A program made the translations under genes and the position numbers. Below, piece by piece: positions 16,305 to 24,274 of a DNA stretch of 64,000 bases (positions within the stretch are counted from its first letter, which is position 1; each line of letters begins with the position of its first letter). Where the stretch lies: NCBI GenBank assembly GCA_039640505.1, contig CP046865.1:620001-684000 (forward strand), in the 5' to 3' direction. The stretch comes from Rhodobacteraceae bacterium Araon29. GTDB taxonomy: Bacteria; Pseudomonadota; Alphaproteobacteria; Rhodobacterales; Rhodobacteraceae. The notes under the pieces were generated by a model that saw only the letters and a list, made by a program, of their open reading frames with translations, had not been told where the DNA came from and ran no database searches.

Positions 16305-16688
16305 ATGGATAATTTGGTTACAGCAAGGTCATTTTTTGATGCCTGCGATTATGGCAAGGGTTGGCTGGAATGTAAAAAATACTGCCATGACGGGGCCACA
16401 TTCGAAACAGAAGCTGAAACGCTGGCGGGTGTTGACCGGATGGACATCTATTGTGACTGGATGGTCGATGCCTTGGCGATGTTTGATGAAAATGTGGAGA
16501 TTGAAGTCAAAGCCGAAGCACATGACCAATCTCGGGATATTGTTCTCATTTACGCAGAAATACGCGGGAATGTGATCATTGGCCCAGAGCCTATGTTTGC
16601 CAAAACCGATTATGTTTATGCCATTCATTTCGAAGGTGGTAAAATACGTCACATGACAAAAGTTTGGGAATTAAAGCTGCCATCGTAG
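16305..16688 (+). CDS. SnoaL-like (NTF2 fold) protein
   Basis: Protein of 127 residues with the SnoaL-like layout: an N-terminal helix (ARSFFDACDYGKGWLECKKYCHDGATFETE), a middle helix (YCDWMVDALAMF) and a beta sheet ending KTDYVYAIHFEGGKIRHMTKVW. Such proteins bind or isomerise small cyclic or lipid-like ligands, but the substrate is not evident. AGGAGG lies at 16292-16297, ideal for the ATG at 16305, so I reject the earlier start at 16272. It is followed at 50 bases by the first member of an ABM-like small protein family, and they may be co-transcribed. Confidence 0.75.
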   Translation: MDNLVTARSFFDACDYGKGWLECKKYCHDGATFETEAETLAGVDRMDIYCDWMVDALAMFDENVEIEVKAEAHDQSRDIVLIYAEIRGNVIIGPEPMFAKTDYVYAIHFEGGKIRHMTKVWELKLPS

Positions 16689-16737
16689 TCCCATATGCGC
16701 CATCCCGAAAGGGCAGGTTGTAGGAAAGGTAAACGTA

Positions 16738-17049
16738 ATGGACGAAATTCGACGCACGATCATGAACGAGTTTTCGGATGAAAAATCCTGCGACATATTT
16801 ATTATGGTCCTGAAACAAAAATGGTCTGAATTCCAAGGCAATCTGCAAGGAAAATGCGCGGTTGAAATTGTTCGGGATTCAAATGATGCGCGCTGTATGA
16901 GTGCTATTTTAACTTTTGAATATCTCGATGATTTCATTTTAATTTCTGAGTGGGCGGAAGAAACGGTGACCCCCTATCGCGATACTTTATCTCCCAAAAC
17001 GCAAACGTTTTCGGGTGTAATAGAGGCTAAATTTGAATTTGGTGGATAA
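16738..17049 (+). CDS. ABM-like small protein, family member 1
   Basis: Hypothetical protein of 103 residues. Its layout matches the two following genes (17236 and 17825): an N-terminal strand with MNEF-SDEKSCDIF, a central strand VEIVRDSNDARCMSAILTF and a helix. This is the alpha-beta plait of antibiotic-monooxygenase-like (ABM) and dimeric barrel proteins, though the match is by pattern and no active site is visible. It is the most diverged member of a local family of four. It lies 49 bases after the SnoaL-like gene. Confidence 0.65.
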   Translation: MDEIRRTIMNEFSDEKSCDIFIMVLKQKWSEFQGNLQGKCAVEIVRDSNDARCMSAILTFEYLDDFILISEWAEETVTPYRDTLSPKTQTFSGVIEAKFEFGG

Positions 17050-17235
17050 GTTATGCACTTAATACAGATCACACTCTTAAAAAGCCGTGCCACTGAGGTG
17101 GCGGCTTATGGTTGATGCTGCCACATCGAGGGGTAGGATAAGGTTGGTGAAGTTTAGCGCTGTGAACACAGCCAGTTTTGACAGCAATGGCCCCCTGTGC
17201 TTGGGTTGAAAAGTGATGGTTTAGGATGGTAAAAG

Positions 17236-17523
17236 ATGACTGTAGCAAGAATTTCAATGGCAGAATTTAATTCAGAGGAAAGCGCTAATATTTTTGAAGA
17301 ACGCTACCAAAAAGTGGCGCCACCTGCGTTGCCCGAGGCCAATTCACTGACCATGATACGGACTGGCCCAACCTCGGTGATGTCAGTGGCGCTCTATCCT
17401 GATCTTGAAACTGCCAACAACACTTTGGAGGCACGCAAAGACATGCTTGAAGAGTTTTTGCACACTGTCAAAGACCTTTGGCATATGGAGGGCGCGGTCA
17501 GCCTGCATCATGTGAATAGCTAA
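17236..17523 (+). CDS. ABM-like small protein, family member 2
   Basis: Hypothetical protein of 95 residues, soluble. It reads MTVARISMAEFNSEESANIF, then LTMIRTGPTSVMSVALYPDLETANNTLEARKDM, then a C-terminal strand VKDLWHMEGAVSLHHV. The pattern strand-helix-strand-strand-helix-strand fits a half dimeric alpha/beta barrel. It is the closest intact relative of the dead copy at 19249-19576, where RITMMEWTSE, INVQTGPCSQMSLAIYPSYEDAKK and VVKDRFYYEG align with it. Function unknown. Confidence 0.68.
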   Translation: MTVARISMAEFNSEESANIFEERYQKVAPPALPEANSLTMIRTGPTSVMSVALYPDLETANNTLEARKDMLEEFLHTVKDLWHMEGAVSLHHVNS

Positions 17524-17824
17524 ATTGGATTTGTAGTTAACGCGGTTGATTAAAACCGCCTTATGGTGGAAAGCCTCTTGATCAAAGACATCGTTATAAC
17601 ACTGACGTGACTTTAAATTTTGCCGCAGTAAGCGCCCCCCATAGCACTTAATTTTTGTGCCCCTGCCAAAAACCCTATTGAAACAGAGCAGCGGTCATAG
17701 CCAGGCCCTAAGTATTGTGGGCAAAACAGCAATGTGAACCATGTCCAACTATTCGCAGTGCGCGGCAACTATTGTTTGGTTGGTCCTAGGGGGCTAGGAT
17801 CATAGAAAAAGAGGGAAAAAATAA
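17524..17824. other. 301-base gap between two ABM-like genes
   Basis: No coding frame is supported. Two symmetric elements are visible: GCGGTT-gattaa-AACCGC at 17542-17559, just after the upstream gene and without a T run, and TCCTAG-gggg-CTAGGA at 17784-17799, 26 bases before the next ATG, which could be an operator. GAGGGA near 17811 is the ribosome binding site of the next gene. Confidence 0.45.
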
Positions 17825-18124
17825 ATGAGCTATCTTCGCGTTAATTTGGTTGATTTCGAAAGCATGCAAAATAGAGATGACAGTCTTGATCGGATCAACA
17901 AAACCGCCAGTGAGATGTTTCCAGATATCGAAATGATGCTAGGTATCACCACAGGGGATAAGTCCTGTATGACAGTTTCCATTTACGCCGATAAAGAAAC
18001 CGCAAGCAAGGCCGTAGATCAGCGCGATAAACATTTCTTAGATCTAGGGGGCATGGAACTTGCGGTTGCATTCGAAGGTGACCTAAAAGCGTTTTACAAA
18101 AGAGAGCATATTAAATCGGAATAG
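17825..18124 (+). CDS. ABM-like small protein, family member 3
   Basis: Hypothetical protein of 99 residues, soluble. It shares with its neighbours the N-terminal strand (SYLRVNLVDFESMQ), the middle LGITTGDKSCMTVSIYADKETASKAVDQRDKHF block and a C-terminal strand (MELAVAFEGDLKAFY). The family alignment centres on GxT-(S/C)xM(S/T)V(A/S)(L/I)Y. Its own upstream region with an inverted repeat at 17784-17799 suggests separate expression from member 2. Function unknown. Confidence 0.66.
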   Translation: MSYLRVNLVDFESMQNRDDSLDRINKTASEMFPDIEMMLGITTGDKSCMTVSIYADKETASKAVDQRDKHFLDLGGMELAVAFEGDLKAFYKREHIKSE

Positions 18125-18309
18125 GGGCCTTTAATGCAGGATGATTGTCCAAGAGGGCATAGCAGCCGTCTTCATCGGCTCTGCTCCGGTGCGCTAAAAC
18201 CGCGCGATGGGCAAAAGCCGTTTGGATCATGGTTGCGCCTCGCTACCGTTGCTTTACTTTGTCAGCCTGAAATGATCGCCATCGTGATTTGAACCGGATA
18301 CATTTTGAT

Positions 18310-18435
18310 ATGAGCGAAGAGCCTCCCAAAAAGAAAAAACCCAAGTCGGATGCCCGCATCGGCGGTGAGATCGCCACCTATGTTCTGATTTTCTTGGCTA
18401 TTTTCGTCTCTGCTATGGTCTGGATTGCGGGGTAG
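18310..18435 (+). CDS. 41-residue membrane microprotein
   Basis: Short gene reading MSEEPPKKKKPKSDARIGG, then one membrane segment EIATYVLIFLAIFVSAMVW and IAG at the end. The lysine/proline-rich N-terminus should stay in the cytoplasm and the single helix span the inner membrane with a short outer tail. The clean charge-then-helix design and stop right after the helix argue that it is real. The start context (TTTTGATATG) has no strong Shine-Dalgarno. Function unknown. Confidence 0.6.
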   Translation: MSEEPPKKKKPKSDARIGGEIATYVLIFLAIFVSAMVWIAG

Positions 18436-18784
18436 CATGCCAGTCTATGGGCGTGCCTACCGAAGCATTTCATTTCCTTGAGCGCGGTCTTTGGTGCAAA
18501 AAAAAATTAAGTATGCTCGCCGCTTGGGCACAAGTTCGGCGCACCATTTGTCTGATCTTCGGTCCATAGCCCTGACATAGACATCAGAGCGGCGCCCATC
18601 CGGTCATAAAATTGTAAAAAGCCGGGCTGGAGCCTAGATCCACCTTACATAATTTTGCCATAAATATTGATTAGAATAGATTTCACCTTGGCAAAATAGC
18701 GCCTTTTATTCCCAAAATATTCTTTAAAGCTATGGCTCTTTTAGAACTTTTTTAATTACAAAAAAATACATAAGGAGGATGATT
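18436..18784. other. 349-base intergenic region
   Basis: No coding frame is supported. The first half is GC-mixed and featureless. From about 18640 it becomes AT-rich and probably holds the promoter of the secreted-protein gene that follows, whose strong AAGGAGG site is at 18772-18778. No clear -35/-10 pair could be fixed. Confidence 0.4.
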
Positions 18785-19177
18785 ATGTTAAAAATATTTT
18801 TCTGTTTATTTATCTTAATAGTCGTGATGTGGGGATCACAATTAACTGCAGGATCGTTTACGTGCAAAGTTAAAGATGGTGGCTATGCACACAGTACAAA
18901 TGCAGCTGCAGGGAATTTGAAAAAGCAACTAGAGATTATCAAATCTTGGATACCAGGAGAGTTTGTGATTACGCCAAAGTCACTAACCTTTTCTGGGTGG
19001 CGAGCAATGGATGTTTCACTGGGCAATAGAGAAACCACCTTCACCGTTTTCTTCACCAAAGAGAGAAAAACATATCGTATTAAAATCAATCCCAGTGAAT
19101 CCCGAGGCGTTGTGAGTATGGAAGCGCACGGTTATAAAACTGCGGGCCCAGTATTTTTCTATTGTGAAAATTTGTAG
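18785..19177 (+). CDS. Secreted hypothetical protein
   Basis: Protein of 130 residues with an N-terminal signal peptide (MLKIFFCLFILIVVMWGSQLTAG, cleavage near residue 23), so it is exported. The mature part is beta-rich with two cysteines (FTCKVK near the start and FYCENL at the end) that could form a disulfide joining the termini. No family is recognised. AGGAGG at 18773-18778 fits the second ATG (18785) at 6 bases; the ATG at 18779 abuts the site. Its base composition is more AT-rich than the surrounding conserved genes, which may point to recent acquisition. Confidence 0.68.
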   Translation: MLKIFFCLFILIVVMWGSQLTAGSFTCKVKDGGYAHSTNAAAGNLKKQLEIIKSWIPGEFVITPKSLTFSGWRAMDVSLGNRETTFTVFFTKERKTYRIKINPSESRGVVSMEAHGYKTAGPVFFYCENL

Positions 19178-19248
19178 ACTTTAGCACTTTGCAAAACTCG
19201 AATTTGATTGGCGATACGCGCGGTTTCAGTTTATATTTGCATGTGACC

Positions 19249-19576
19249 CTATTTGACATCCTTATAGCTATAGGTCGCCATTATAGTGCTATCGGGTTTT
19301 TGCAAAAACTTTCTTAAATTACCTTCGTAATAAAAACGGTCTTTGACCACATCTTGCTACGAGGCTTGGTATTCTTCGCGCCCCGCCAATTTTTTTGGCA
19401 TCTTCATAGCTGGGATAAATGGCCAGCGACATTTGCGAACAGGGTCCGGTTTGCACATTTATCACAAGCTCGGCATTTGGAAAAGCTTCCTTTTGTATAC
19501 TGAGATAATGCTCTTCTGCCGCCAGCATTGTCTATTCGGATGTCCACTCCATCATTGTTATTCTACCAATTGACAT
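19249..19576 (-). pseudogene. Dead ABM-like family member 4
   Basis: Reading the minus strand from 19576 gives MSIGRITMMEWTSE then a TAG, then in the same frame TMLAAEEHYLSIQKEAFPN and VQTGPCSQMSLAIYPSYEDAKK. After that a frameshift in the run of A residues is needed to continue REEYQAS, a second TAG, and QDVVKDRFYYEGNLRKF to a stop at 19249. The assembled product aligns along its whole length with the protein at 17236-17523. So two nonsense codons and one frameshift inactivate a fourth family copy, on the opposite strand to the others. An open frame of 69 residues remains (19319-19528) but is not a full domain. Confidence 0.8.
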
Positions 19577-19835
19577 TTGATGCTCATACTTTTCCCAAAT
19601 GCTGTGCTCAGGGGTTGCAGGAGAATTACACAGCAAAATCCAACCTTCAACTCTTGCACTTAGCGCGGCAGGCCATGGCTAAAAGCGTGTGATCAGCCTC
19701 GCCGCTACACTGCAATCCCTGACCTATAGCCTTTCAAAGCACAGCAAAAATTACAGATGTGTGAGGATGCGCTTGCAAGATTGAAAAAATACGGCAAGGT
19801 TTACCCATCAAGCATTGGCAAAGGGGCCGCTTTGG

Positions 19836-21254
19836 ATGGGTGCAGACTTTGATCTGATTATTCGCGATGGGCAAATCATAACGCCCGAAGGGATGGTCGA
19901 GGGCGATCTTGCAATAGCTGCTGGGCGCATTGCGGCGATTGGATCAAATCTAGGCCGTGCGGCGCGCGAAATTTCCGCTGTGGGCAGATATGTCATGCCG
20001 GGCGGTGTGGACGTCCACGCCCATATTGAACAGATGTCCGGTATGGGGCTTATGAACGCCGACACCTTTGAAACCGCAACCCGCTCGGCCGCGATGGGGG
20101 GCACAACCAGCGTGATTTCCTTTGCCGCGCAGGCAGGCGGGCAGCAATTATCGCAAACACTTTCCGACTACACAGCCCGCGCGAAACGCGGCGCAATGAT
20201 TGATTATGCCTTTCACCTTACCCTTACCGACCTTAGCGTGCCGTCCTTTGAGGAAGATCTGGCAAAATTGGTCGCAGCGGGGCATCGCTCGCTTAAGATT
20301 TTCACCACTTATAATATTCAGCTGCGCGATCCAGAGGTGCTTAAGGTTCTGACGCTAGCGCACAAATACGGCGCTTTGGTCTGTGTTCATGCTGAAAATG
20401 ATGCCATCATTGCGCGGGCCAAAAACGCTTTACTGGCTGCTGGCAAAACCGCACCGCAAGATCATGCAACATCACGCCCGCGCATGGCTGAAGTTGAAGC
20501 GGTCGAGCGGATCTGCCGATTTGCTGAATACCTAGATCAGCCTGTCATGCTGTTTCACATATCAACCGAAGAGGGCGCAGCAGCGGTCCAGGCTGCGCAG
20601 CGGCGCGGTGCGCCGGTTTGGGCCGAAACCTGTCCGCATTATTTGCTGATGACGGATGAGGTTTTAAACCAGCCCGGCCTTCAGGGGGCAAAATTCATGT
20701 GCTCGCCGCCGCAGCGCAGTGCGGCGGATCAGGCTGCGCTTTGGCACGCACTTGATGCTGGCACGCTGAGCGTTGTGTCCTCTGATCATGCGCCTTACCG
20801 GTTTGATGCCAGTGGTAAACTGTCCGCTGGCCCCAATCCGCGCTTTGATGAAATAGCCAATGGCCTGCCGGGTTTGGAGACCCGCTTGCCCCTATTGTTC
20901 GATGCGATGGTGTCGCGCGGCACGCAGGGACCAGAAGCGTTCTGCCAGATCACATCAACTATGCCTGCACAGCTGTACGGGTTAAAAAATAAAGGTGCGC
21001 TGAGCCCGGGAATGGATGCAGATGTGGTCATCTGGGACCCCGACAAAACTATGACCTACGGGGCCGATGACCTGCATGACAACGTTGGCTATAATCCATG
21101 GGAGGGCCGCACTGTGAAAGGTTGGCCAGAGCAGGTTCTGCTGCGCGGAAAAACCGTGATGCAAAAGGATGAATTTTTTGGCGTGGCGGGCGAGGGCGCT
21201 TGGATTGACCGGCCTGAACTTGCCAGCAAACCCAAGGGATTAACCAATGAATAG
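19836..21254 (+). CDS. Dihydropyrimidinase / D-hydantoinase family cyclic amidohydrolase
   Basis: Cytoplasmic binuclear zinc amidohydrolase of 472 residues that opens cyclic ureides such as hydantoins or dihydropyrimidines. The metal residues are H61 and H63 in GGVDVHAHIEQ, the carboxylated lysine K154 in SLKIFTTYN, H185 in CVHAEN, H241 in LFHIS and the aspartate in SSDHAPY near residue 317. It heads an operon with a hydantoin/aspartate-racemase-like gene 8 bases downstream and a DapA-like lyase. No carbamoylase is present, so the fate of the carbamoyl product is open. I use the ATG at 19836; the longer frame would need a TTG at 19815. D-hydantoinase, dihydropyrimidinase and allantoinase cannot be told apart here. 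Confidence 0.88.
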   Translation: MGADFDLIIRDGQIITPEGMVEGDLAIAAGRIAAIGSNLGRAAREISAVGRYVMPGGVDVHAHIEQMSGMGLMNADTFETATRSAAMGGTTSVISFAAQAGGQQLSQTLSDYTARAKRGAMIDYAFHLTLTDLSVPSFEEDLAKLVAAGHRSLKIFTTYNIQLRDPEVLKVLTLAHKYGALVCVHAENDAIIARAKNALLAAGKTAPQDHATSRPRMAEVEAVERICRFAEYLDQPVMLFHISTEEGAAAVQAAQRRGAPVWAETCPHYLLMTDEVLNQPGLQGAKFMCSPPQRSAADQAALWHALDAGTLSVVSSDHAPYRFDASGKLSAGPNPRFDEIANGLPGLETRLPLLFDAMVSRGTQGPEAFCQITSTMPAQLYGLKNKGALSPGMDADVVIWDPDKTMTYGADDLHDNVGYNPWEGRTVKGWPEQVLLRGKTVMQKDEFFGVAGEGAWIDRPELASKPKGLTNE

Positions 21255-21262
21255 GAAGCACG

Positions 21263-21952
21263 ATGCCTAAGCCCAAAAGCCTTATTGTGATCAATCCTAA
21301 CTCCAGTCAAACGGTGACTGATGCCATTGATCTGGCAATCAACCCGCTGTGCCGTTTTGGCACCCAGGTTCGCTGTTTGACACTTGCTGAAGGCCCGCTT
21401 GGTATCGAAAGCCAGAAGCAGGCAGATTTGACCATCGCGCCAATGCTTGATCTGGCTGCAGCCCAAACCGATGCGGCCGGTTATGTGATCGCCTGTTTTG
21501 GCGATCCCGGGCTTTATGCGCTGCGCGATCAAACCCCACTTCCGGTGGTCGGGATCCAGCAAGCAGCGGTGATGACTGCTTTGACATTGGGTCAGCGCTT
21601 TGGCGTGATTGCCATTCTGCCCAACTCAATCCCTCGTCATATGCGTGCCCTCGGCGCTATGGGCGTTCTTGAGCGATTAGCGGGGGATCGCGCGCTTGGG
21701 CTAAAGGTGGCTGATCTTGCGGATGAAAGCCACACTTTACCCGCGATGATCGCTACTGGGTGCGAGCTGCGGGACAAAGACGGCGCCGATGTGCTGATCA
21801 TGGGCTGCGCCGGCATGGCGCGATACCGCGAGGCCCTAGAGACCGCCACCGGGCTTCCTGTTGTTGAGCCATGCCAAGCCGCTGTCTCGATGGCGCTGGG
21901 CCAGATAGCGCTAAATCTTGCGCATAAAATAGGGGAGACGCACCATGCTTGA
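21263..21952 (+). CDS. Asp/Glu/hydantoin racemase family protein
   Basis: Cytoplasmic two-cysteine racemase of 229 residues. It starts IVINPNSSQTVTDAI, the family's first strand, and has the two catalytic cysteines at C78 (VIACFGDPGL) and C182 (IMGCAGMARY), expected to act as the general base pair without cofactor. With a hydantoinase next door, a 5-substituted hydantoin or allantoin is the likely substrate, letting both enantiomers enter ring opening. It follows the hydantoinase by 8 bases and overlaps the next gene by 8 bases, so the three form one operon. Confidence 0.88.
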   Translation: MPKPKSLIVINPNSSQTVTDAIDLAINPLCRFGTQVRCLTLAEGPLGIESQKQADLTIAPMLDLAAAQTDAAGYVIACFGDPGLYALRDQTPLPVVGIQQAAVMTALTLGQRFGVIAILPNSIPRHMRALGAMGVLERLAGDRALGLKVADLADESHTLPAMIATGCELRDKDGADVLIMGCAGMARYREALETATGLPVVEPCQAAVSMALGQIALNLAHKIGETHHA

Positions 21953-22862
21953 TGAAACCGCCAAAGGCGTCTTTACCATTGCAGCAACCCCGTTTTTGCC
22001 GGTTGGCGCGCTTGATTTGCCAAGTTTAGACCGGCTGGTGGATGCCTATATTGAAAAAGGCGCAACCGGCCTGACAATACTGGGCATGATGGGCGAGGCG
22101 GAAAAACTGTCGGCCGAGGAAAGCATTGAGGTCATTCAAGCGGTTACCCGCCATTGCGACATTCCGGTTATTGTGGGGGTTTCTGCCCCCGGTTTTGCGG
22201 CCATGAGCACGCTAAGCAATGCAGCGATGGATGCGGGTGCCGCCGGTGTTATGGTTGCGCCGCCGCCGCGCCTGAGAACCGATGAACAGATCATCAGGTA
22301 TTACCAAGACACATCGGAGGTGCTTGGAAAAACGCCTTTTGTGCTACAGGATTTTCCTTTGGCCACAGGCGTGATCATTTCGCCCTCGGTGATTTTGAAA
22401 ATTGTTGAAGACTGCGCCAATTGCGTCATGCTCAAGCACGAAGACTGGCCCGGGCTGGAAAAGATCACCCAATTGCGACAGGCTTCGGATGCAGGTGGGC
22501 GGCGGATTTCGATCCTGTGTGGAAATGGCGGGATGTATTTGCTAGAAGAGATGCTGCGCGGTGCAGATGGCGCAATGACCGGCTTTGGCTATCCGGAAAT
22601 GATGGCGCAGGTTATTGCGGCTTTTAATACAGGCGATGTTGCGCGCGCGCGGGATATTTTTGACGCCTATATGCCGATGATCCGATATGAAGCGCAGCCG
22701 GGGATGGGATTGGCAATCCGAAAATATTCATTGGCCAAACAAGGTATAATTGCTCATCCCACATTGCGCAAACCCGGTGCAAAGCTGACCAACCAAGCGA
22801 TGGTGGAAATTGATGCGATCGCCGAGCGTCAGACACGGCGGTTGCAAGAACTGGGTTTATGA
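21945..22862 (+). CDS. DapA/NanA-family aldolase or dehydratase
   Basis: Class I aldolase-like TIM-barrel protein of 305 residues. The Schiff-base lysine is K164 in CVMLKHEDWPG and the pyruvate-binding loop is GMMGEAEKLS, in place of the GTTGE of true DapA. The tyrosine of the DapA YNVP-type motif is missing (LQDFPLATG instead), so it should not be the lysine-biosynthesis enzyme. Such variants cleave or dehydrate sugar acids and other 2-oxo acids. Being coupled to hydantoinase and racemase genes, it may process the carbon skeleton released after ring opening, which is inference only. Confidence 0.82.
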   Translation: MLDETAKGVFTIAATPFLPVGALDLPSLDRLVDAYIEKGATGLTILGMMGEAEKLSAEESIEVIQAVTRHCDIPVIVGVSAPGFAAMSTLSNAAMDAGAAGVMVAPPPRLRTDEQIIRYYQDTSEVLGKTPFVLQDFPLATGVIISPSVILKIVEDCANCVMLKHEDWPGLEKITQLRQASDAGGRRISILCGNGGMYLLEEMLRGADGAMTGFGYPEMMAQVIAAFNTGDVARARDIFDAYMPMIRYEAQPGMGLAIRKYSLAKQGIIAHPTLRKPGAKLTNQAMVEIDAIAERQTRRLQELGL

Positions 22863-22924
22863 AATCAAAGAGCAAGATAGCTTGACTACAGCATGGGGCG
22901 CAGTGATTAGCTTGAAAAAGTAAT

Positions 22925-22940
22925 CGCCAAATGGCGTTTT
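22925..22940 (+). terminator. Weak terminator candidate after the hydantoinase operon
   Basis: CGCCA-AA-TGGCG followed by TTTT and, a few bases later, a run of eight T residues (22945-22952). The stem is only 4-5 pairs, so the call is weak. Confidence 0.28.
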
Positions 22941-23064
22941 CGCATTTTTTTTAGTCGAATAATTCCAAAGCCAAACGATAGGCTCCCGATATTGTGTCTT
23001 TGCCAAAAAAACGATCCGGAGTATGATCCCTCAAATTTTTCTCAAACCCGAGTGGAGTTCACGC

Positions 23065-23424
23065 ATGACTGAAAAACACTTTATGTGCATACATACCTTT
23101 GTCTCCGAAGCGGCGCGGCGTGAATATCTGACCCCGCCCGAATTTCGCAACCCACCTGAAGAACGCGCCACAGAGCGGCAATGGGTTGAAGCGTCCTCGG
23201 GCGAATTTGCAACCTGCTTGCAAACCTGGCTTGGCAACTCTGAGTTTTTCTTTTGCCATTGGGTGGCAGAAAGCGAAGACATGGTGATCAAACAGCTTGA
23301 GGCGTTCGAGCTTGAGGGACGATTGATCAACACCATGGTCCACGAAACCCAGCAGTTCATGTCCGCCTTTCGAAACTCTGACGATATTAAGCGGCAATAT
23401 CCCAGTGATGGATATATGTGGTAA
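23065..23424 (+). CDS. Small conserved protein with KHFMC-HT and CHW-AES motifs (copy 2)
   Basis: Hypothetical protein of 119 residues, cytoplasmic. It begins MTEKHFMCIHTFVSEAAR and has FFFCHWVAESEDMVIKQLE, the same motifs as the protein at 15820-16137, with a longer insert between them. Conserved Cys and His residues in HFMCxHT and FCHW are candidates for metal or redox chemistry. I choose the ATG at 23065, which has GGAG about 9 bases upstream, not the ATG at 23023. It precedes a secreted peptidoglycan-binding protein by 66 bases. No named family recognised. Confidence 0.72.
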   Translation: MTEKHFMCIHTFVSEAARREYLTPPEFRNPPEERATERQWVEASSGEFATCLQTWLGNSEFFFCHWVAESEDMVIKQLEAFELEGRLINTMVHETQQFMSAFRNSDDIKRQYPSDGYMW

Positions 23425-23490
23425 TTGCATTGCAAATGTGATTGCGCAATTAAAGATCGACGCGCCACTTCTGGCCCAAGGAGGCATCTT

Positions 23491-24159
23491 ATGCGAAGCA
23501 CGCTGACAGCAATTTTTTTCGGTTTTGGAATATTTTCCGCCACTCTGGGCCATGCGGACCGGCTGGTGGCATCGGCGCAGGAAGCCCTTGGTCAGCTGGG
23601 CTATCAGGTGGGGCCAGCCGACGGGATTGCCGGCAAAAAAACCATTGCTGCCATCGCGCAATTCTACGCCAGCAGAAATCAACGTTTTGACGGTACGATT
23701 GACGCGCGAGAACTGGTGGATTTGCAAAATGCACTAAGCTCGAAAACGGCCAAACCCCAAGCTCCGAAATTTGATCTTGTATGTACCGTATCCAGCCAGT
23801 TCCGGGTTGATCAATCTGGCGCAAACCAAACCGAGCTGGCCAAAAGGCCAAGATTTAGCGTCAATGATGTGGTCAATGACCCGCAAACCAAGATCATCTA
23901 CGAAGATGATGCCTCTTTGGTGCTTGAAATGAAGCGATTGCCCAACTGGCAAACCCCGCTTCTTTACACCAGAACGATCATGATCGACAAATTCAAGAGC
24001 CGGTTTCAAACAACAACATCACTGGCAGAGTATGAATTTTCCTTCCGGCAAATCAAACCCTTTGCTGTGATTGAAACGGGGCCCTGCAAGCGGCAGGTAT
24101 CTTTTCAATCCGGCCAATCCGGCGGGTCAACATTCACTTTTTCAATTCAGTCCAAATAG
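23491..24159 (+). CDS. Exported protein with a peptidoglycan-binding domain
   Basis: Protein of 222 residues with a signal peptide (MRSTLTAIFFGFGIFSATLGHA, cleavage after residue 22). The mature N-terminus is a PG_binding_1-type repeat, LVASAQEALGQLGYQVGPADGIAGKKTIAAIAQFY, which binds cell-wall glycan and places the protein in the periplasm. The C-terminal 140 residues form a beta-rich part of unknown function with two cysteines. AAGGAGG at 23478-23484 precedes the chosen ATG; the longer frame from 23425 lacks a good start. Confidence 0.8.
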   Translation: MRSTLTAIFFGFGIFSATLGHADRLVASAQEALGQLGYQVGPADGIAGKKTIAAIAQFYASRNQRFDGTIDARELVDLQNALSSKTAKPQAPKFDLVCTVSSQFRVDQSGANQTELAKRPRFSVNDVVNDPQTKIIYEDDASLVLEMKRLPNWQTPLLYTRTIMIDKFKSRFQTTTSLAEYEFSFRQIKPFAVIETGPCKRQVSFQSGQSGGSTFTFSIQSK

Positions 24160-24274
24160 CCTTTTGGGTTAGAGCGCCGCGGTTTGCCAAGTTTTTAGAC
24201 GACCTGAACTCCCAAGCCGCGCCCGATAAGGTTTGTGTGAAAGGGCTGGGTAAAAACCCAAAGGCCGAGGTTTG

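Noticed and set aside
18280-18300. Sequence resembling an inverted tRNA T-loop (GATTTGAACC)
   Set aside because: No acceptor stem, anticodon arm or CCA-side pairing surrounds it.
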